A DNA stretch of 64,000 bases from Murdochiella sp. Marseille-P8839 (GTDB lineage Bacteria; Bacillota; Clostridia; Tissierellales; Peptoniphilaceae). The DNA lies in assembly GCA_019753405.1 (NCBI GenBank), contig JAIKLF010000001.1, positions 562,789-626,788 on the forward strand. The letters run 5' to 3'. The position numbers and the translations under genes were made by a program. The notes under the pieces were generated by a model. That model was not told where the DNA came from, did no database searches, and was given only the letters and a program-made list of their open reading frames with translations. Below are positions 61,635 through 64,000 of the stretch, one piece after another. Each line of letters starts with the position of its first letter. Within the stretch, counting starts at the first letter, position 1.

Positions 61635-62636
61635 GTCACCTTGCGCACGAAAGCGTTCCAATTCAGCGCGAATCTCCGTCATATCCGTCATCGTCATGAT
61701 GGCGGCTTTTGTGCGTGCCGATCCGGAAAAACCGCTAAGGTAGCATGCCATGAGCTTACGCATTTCCAGGATGGCGCGCTGTTCCCCACGACACGTAATT
61801 TCACGCATATAATGATCCAACAAGACCGCAACCGTCTCCTCTCTACTGACGGGTGCATACGTTCCCGTTGAGCGATAGGCGTGAATTTGGCGGAACAAAA
61901 AGGGATTTCCCATGGCCGCGCGTCCAATGGCAATGCCGTCACAACGGGTTTGTTTTTCCATCTCCTCCGCTTCTTCCGGTGTCGTTACGTCGCCGTTTCC
62001 CACCACTTGCACGTTGACGGCATCTTTAAGATGCGCGATCGCCCCCCAATTTGCTTTTCCGGCATACATCTGTTCCCTTGTGCGCGCATGAAGTGTTATG
62101 CGCGAAACCCCTTCTTCCTCGGCAATATGAGCAATCGTGAGATAGTTTATCGAATTTTCATCCCAACCGAGACGCATTTTGACATAGATCGGCTTGGTCG
62201 ATGCCTCAACCATAGCACGAAAAATCTCTGCGGAAAGTTTGGGGTCGCGCATCAACGCGCTGCCCTCTCCGTTTCGCACAATTTTCGGCGCAGGGCAACC
62301 CATATTGAGTTCCACCGCCTGAAAGCAATTATCCGTATTAAAACGCTCGCGAATGACCTGAGCCAATATTGAAGGATCTTTTCCGAAAAGCTGGACAGTC
62401 AATTTTCCTTCCATCCCCTTGTCGAGCATACGTTCCGTGCGAGCGCTGTCATAAAGCAGTGCTTGCGCACTGATCATCTCCGTCGTCGCCTCATCACAGC
62501 CGTAGTGAAAGCAAATTTCACGAAAGCAACGATCACTCACCCCCGCCAACGGTGCAAGGGACACAAAAACGGAAACCGGCTCCTTGCGGCAGCCGGTTCC
62601 CATTGCGCATTCTTGCTGTTTTGTGCGCTCATGCAT
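61620..62636 (-). CDS. dusB: tRNA-dihydrouridine synthase
   Basis: Flavoenzyme reducing uridines in tRNA to dihydrouridine. 338 residues with APLAGVSDRCFREICFHYG, the catalytic Cys in ELNMGCPAPKIVRNGEGSAL, LHARTREQMYAGKANW and GNGDVTTPEEA. The DusB label fits the motif set best. I chose ATG 62636, 7 nt from AAGGA; the start lies just inside the end of coaX. Its 3' end overlaps the histidine kinase gene by 15 bp. Confidence 0.93.
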   Translation of the reverse strand: MHERTKQQECAMGTGCRKEPVSVFVSLAPLAGVSDRCFREICFHYGCDEATTEMISAQALLYDSARTERMLDKGMEGKLTVQLFGKDPSILAQVIRERFNTDNCFQAVELNMGCPAPKIVRNGEGSALMRDPKLSAEIFRAMVEASTKPIYVKMRLGWDENSINYLTIAHIAEEEGVSRITLHARTREQMYAGKANWGAIAHLKDAVNVQVVGNGDVTTPEEAEEMEKQTRCDGIAIGRAAMGNPFLFRQIHAYRSTGTYAPVSREETVAVLLDHYMREITCRGEQRAILEMRKLMACYLSGFSGSARTKAAIMTMTDMTEIRAELERFRAQGDLFRT

Positions 62637-63516
62637 GTTGATGTCCTTCTTGCCCATGATGCATTCCGTTTTCCTTTTCCTCGTGCAGGCGTTCGCTTGC
62701 TCTGGCTTTCATCGTACGATAGTAGATAAGACGTAAGCCGAGAAGATTGAGATCCCGCTTGACACCATCGACATACTTGGAATGTTGGGAGAGAAGGGTA
62801 GAGAATCCGCCGGTGGCAATCACATGCGGTTTTTTATCTGTCTGCTCCTTCAGTTCCTCTAAAATTCCTTCCGTAATCCCGTCGATTAACCCGATAAAGC
62901 CGCGAACCAATCCGGCCTGCATGGCCGCGACGGTATTTGTAGCAATAATTTTTTCCGGTTGAACGAGCTCCACTCGCGGCAATTTTGATGTACCGCGCGT
63001 AAGCGCTTCCGCCGCAATCCCGATACCCGGCGAAATCGTTCCTCCGATGTATTCACCGTTCTCATTAACAACCTCATGCGTAATCGCCGTGCCGATATCG
63101 ATGATAATAAGCGGTCCTCCGTAAAGCGCATAGCCGGCAACCGCATCGGCAATGCGATCGGAGCCGACTTCCCGAGGATTGTCTACGCGAAGCGGCAACC
63201 CCGTCTTGGTTCCCTCGCCCACAATCATCGGAGTGAGCTTTAAAAAGCGTTCGGACATGGCACTCATCTGATGCACCAGTTCCGGTACCACACTGGAAAG
63301 GATGACCGCGCAGATCATTTCACGGGTGTAATGGAAATGGCGCAGAATCTGCTCCAGTTCAATACCATATTCATCGGACGTTTTCTCGCTGTCCGACTGA
63401 ATACGCCACTGATGGATGATGATTTCCCCATGAAACAGGCCAAAGGTGATGTTGGTATTTCCTGCATCAATGGCCAGAAGCAATGAGCGGTTTTTTGGTT
63501 GTTCCGCCTTTTCCAC
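62629..63516 (-). CDS. coaX: Type III pantothenate kinase
   Basis: First step of coenzyme A synthesis, phosphorylating pantothenate; type III enzymes are not feedback-inhibited by CoA. 295 residues with LLLAIDAGNTNITFGL, NPREVGSDRIADAV, IIIDIGTAIT and GGTISPGIGIAAEAL. GTG start with AGGAGG 7 nt upstream. The last residues are His-rich (HHGQEGHQHA), perhaps a metal-binding or incidental tail. It lies 14 bp after an ECF S-component gene and overlaps dusB by 8 nt. Confidence 0.95.
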   Translation of the reverse strand: MEKAEQPKNRSLLLAIDAGNTNITFGLFHGEIIIHQWRIQSDSEKTSDEYGIELEQILRHFHYTREMICAVILSSVVPELVHQMSAMSERFLKLTPMIVGEGTKTGLPLRVDNPREVGSDRIADAVAGYALYGGPLIIIDIGTAITHEVVNENGEYIGGTISPGIGIAAEALTRGTSKLPRVELVQPEKIIATNTVAAMQAGLVRGFIGLIDGITEGILEELKEQTDKKPHVIATGGFSTLLSQHSKYVDGVKRDLNLLGLRLIYYRTMKARASERLHEEKENGMHHGQEGHQHA

Positions 63517-63530
63517 GACGTTCCCTCCTA

Positions 63531-64000
63531 TTAGGCTTTTGCTGACGGTTCTTCCCCCCGGACGTCGTTAGGCCGCTGAGGATGTTCTCGTTTTTCCAGT
63601 ATGCGGGCTATGGGCGTTGAAACCACCGCCGCCAAAATCGCCTCCGGTATACCGTTGGCCACCACCGTTGATAGCACCATCGCTCCCACCGCTTCAGAAG
63701 TAATGTTGCGCACTTCTGCAACGCGTGCGGCATAAACCAGATAAAGGGTTCCCATGACCATCAGCGTATGCATGACCGTACCGATAACCGCCGGCAAGGA
63801 GTAGCGCACAAATACATTTTTATTGCGCCAAATTGTGGAGAGATACCCTACAATCACACCGAAGAGTACACGCGGTACCACACTGATCAACGGGTTGGCA
63901 AAGGCAAAAGAAAGTGGGCCGGAAAGGCCTTGCAAGGCACGCAACATCGAGTTAAGGCCAAATGCCAATCCCAGAATAAAACCATACGGTACGCCTCCGA
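63531..64000 (-). CDS. ECF transporter S component, possibly for pantothenate (5' end outside the window)
   Basis: Membrane substrate-binding subunit of an energy-coupling factor importer. At least 156 residues are visible; the frame is open to the right edge, so the true start is outside. About five membrane segments are seen. Motif PYGFILGLAFGLNSML followed by FANPLISVVPRVLFG is typical of PF12822-type S components, which include PanT. The C-terminus is basic and hydrophilic. Being 14 bp from coaX suggests pantothenate uptake; this is inference from context. No EcfA/T genes are visible. Confidence 0.8.
   Translation of the reverse strand, partial: GGVPYGFILGLAFGLNSMLRALQGLSGPLSFAFANPLISVVPRVLFGVIVGYLSTIWRNKNVFVRYSLPAVIGTVMHTLMVMGTLYLVYAARVAEVRNITSEAVGAMVLSTVVANGIPEAILAAVVSTPIARILEKREHPQRPNDVRGEEPSAKA

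Overview
The window is a contiguous stretch of chromosomal housekeeping DNA from a Gram-positive bacterium (Bacillota). I see no mobile element, CRISPR array, rRNA or tRNA. The evidence for Bacillota is RNase J, a PASTA Ser/Thr kinase with its PP2C phosphatase and an IreB homologue, RqcH, DivIB, FakA, Asp23, MraZ and strong AGGAGG ribosome binding sites. Base composition looks close to half G+C. MurE resembles the lysine-adding streptococcal enzyme, and genes that sporulating Clostridia carry in these neighbourhoods are absent. My best guess is a non-sporulating anaerobic Gram-positive coccus of the Peptoniphilaceae/Tissierellia type. The phylum is firm; the family is inference.

Nearly all genes read leftward (minus). 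The rightward genes are tmcAL, rpmB, rqcH and the pbp1A/two-component block. Region by region: (1) 1-5.3 kb: smc (cut by the left edge), rnc, plsX and rpmF, with a perfect consensus promoter for rpmF and a terminator between rpmF and plsX. (2) 5.4-8.2 kb: tmcAL and murE, convergent with overlapping 3' ends. (3) 8.1-14.0 kb: asp23, fakA, recG, rsmD, coaD and an unrecognised coiled-coil gene, then a terminator just before murE. (4) 14.0-14.4 kb: rpmB alone on the plus strand with promoter and terminator. (5) 14.5-27.6 kb: a long, tightly packed run gmk-rpoZ-coaBC-priA-def-fmt-rsmB-rlmN-stp-prkC-rsgA-rpe-thiN. (6) 27.6-29.6 kb: rqcH, divergent from gmk, with a perfect 36-bp palindrome between them. 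(7) 29.6-41.9 kb: rarA-asnS-leuS-rrf2-alaS-ireB-ruvX-DUF1292-rnjA-U32. (8) 42-52.3 kb: a contracted division and cell-wall cluster mraZ-rsmH-ftsL-pbp2-mraY-murD-ftsW-divIB-ftsZ-nrdR, with a promoter and three MraZ boxes in front and a terminator behind. (9) 52.3-56.3 kb: hflX-yigZ-yebC-DUF1461-lgt with a terminator. (10) 56.5-61.6 kb: pbp1A and an OmpR-type two-component system on the plus strand. (11) 61.6-64 kb: an ECF S-component (cut by the right edge), coaX and dusB.

The genes fall into a few linked jobs. Cell wall synthesis and division: murE, murD, mraY, two penicillin-binding proteins, FtsW/Z/L, DivIB and Lgt, probably overseen by PrkC/Stp and IreB. Translation start, maintenance and rescue: Fmt, Def, L28, L32, three aminoacyl-tRNA synthetases, RsmB/D/H, RlmN, RsgA, HflX and RqcH. 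Coenzyme A supply: a possible pantothenate S-component, CoaX, CoaBC and CoaD. Phospholipid start: FakA and PlsX. Genome maintenance: SMC, RecG, PriA and RarA.

No gap between genes exceeds about 260 bp. I found no convincing undescribed multi-gene system. The most unusual items are the 36-bp palindrome between gmk and rqcH, terminators placed directly before murE and plsX with no clear downstream promoter, and several places where blocks usual in other Bacillota (fabD-fabG-acpP, the sporulation sigma genes, iscS-mnmA, remA-yicC, murG/ftsA) are missing from otherwise familiar gene orders.
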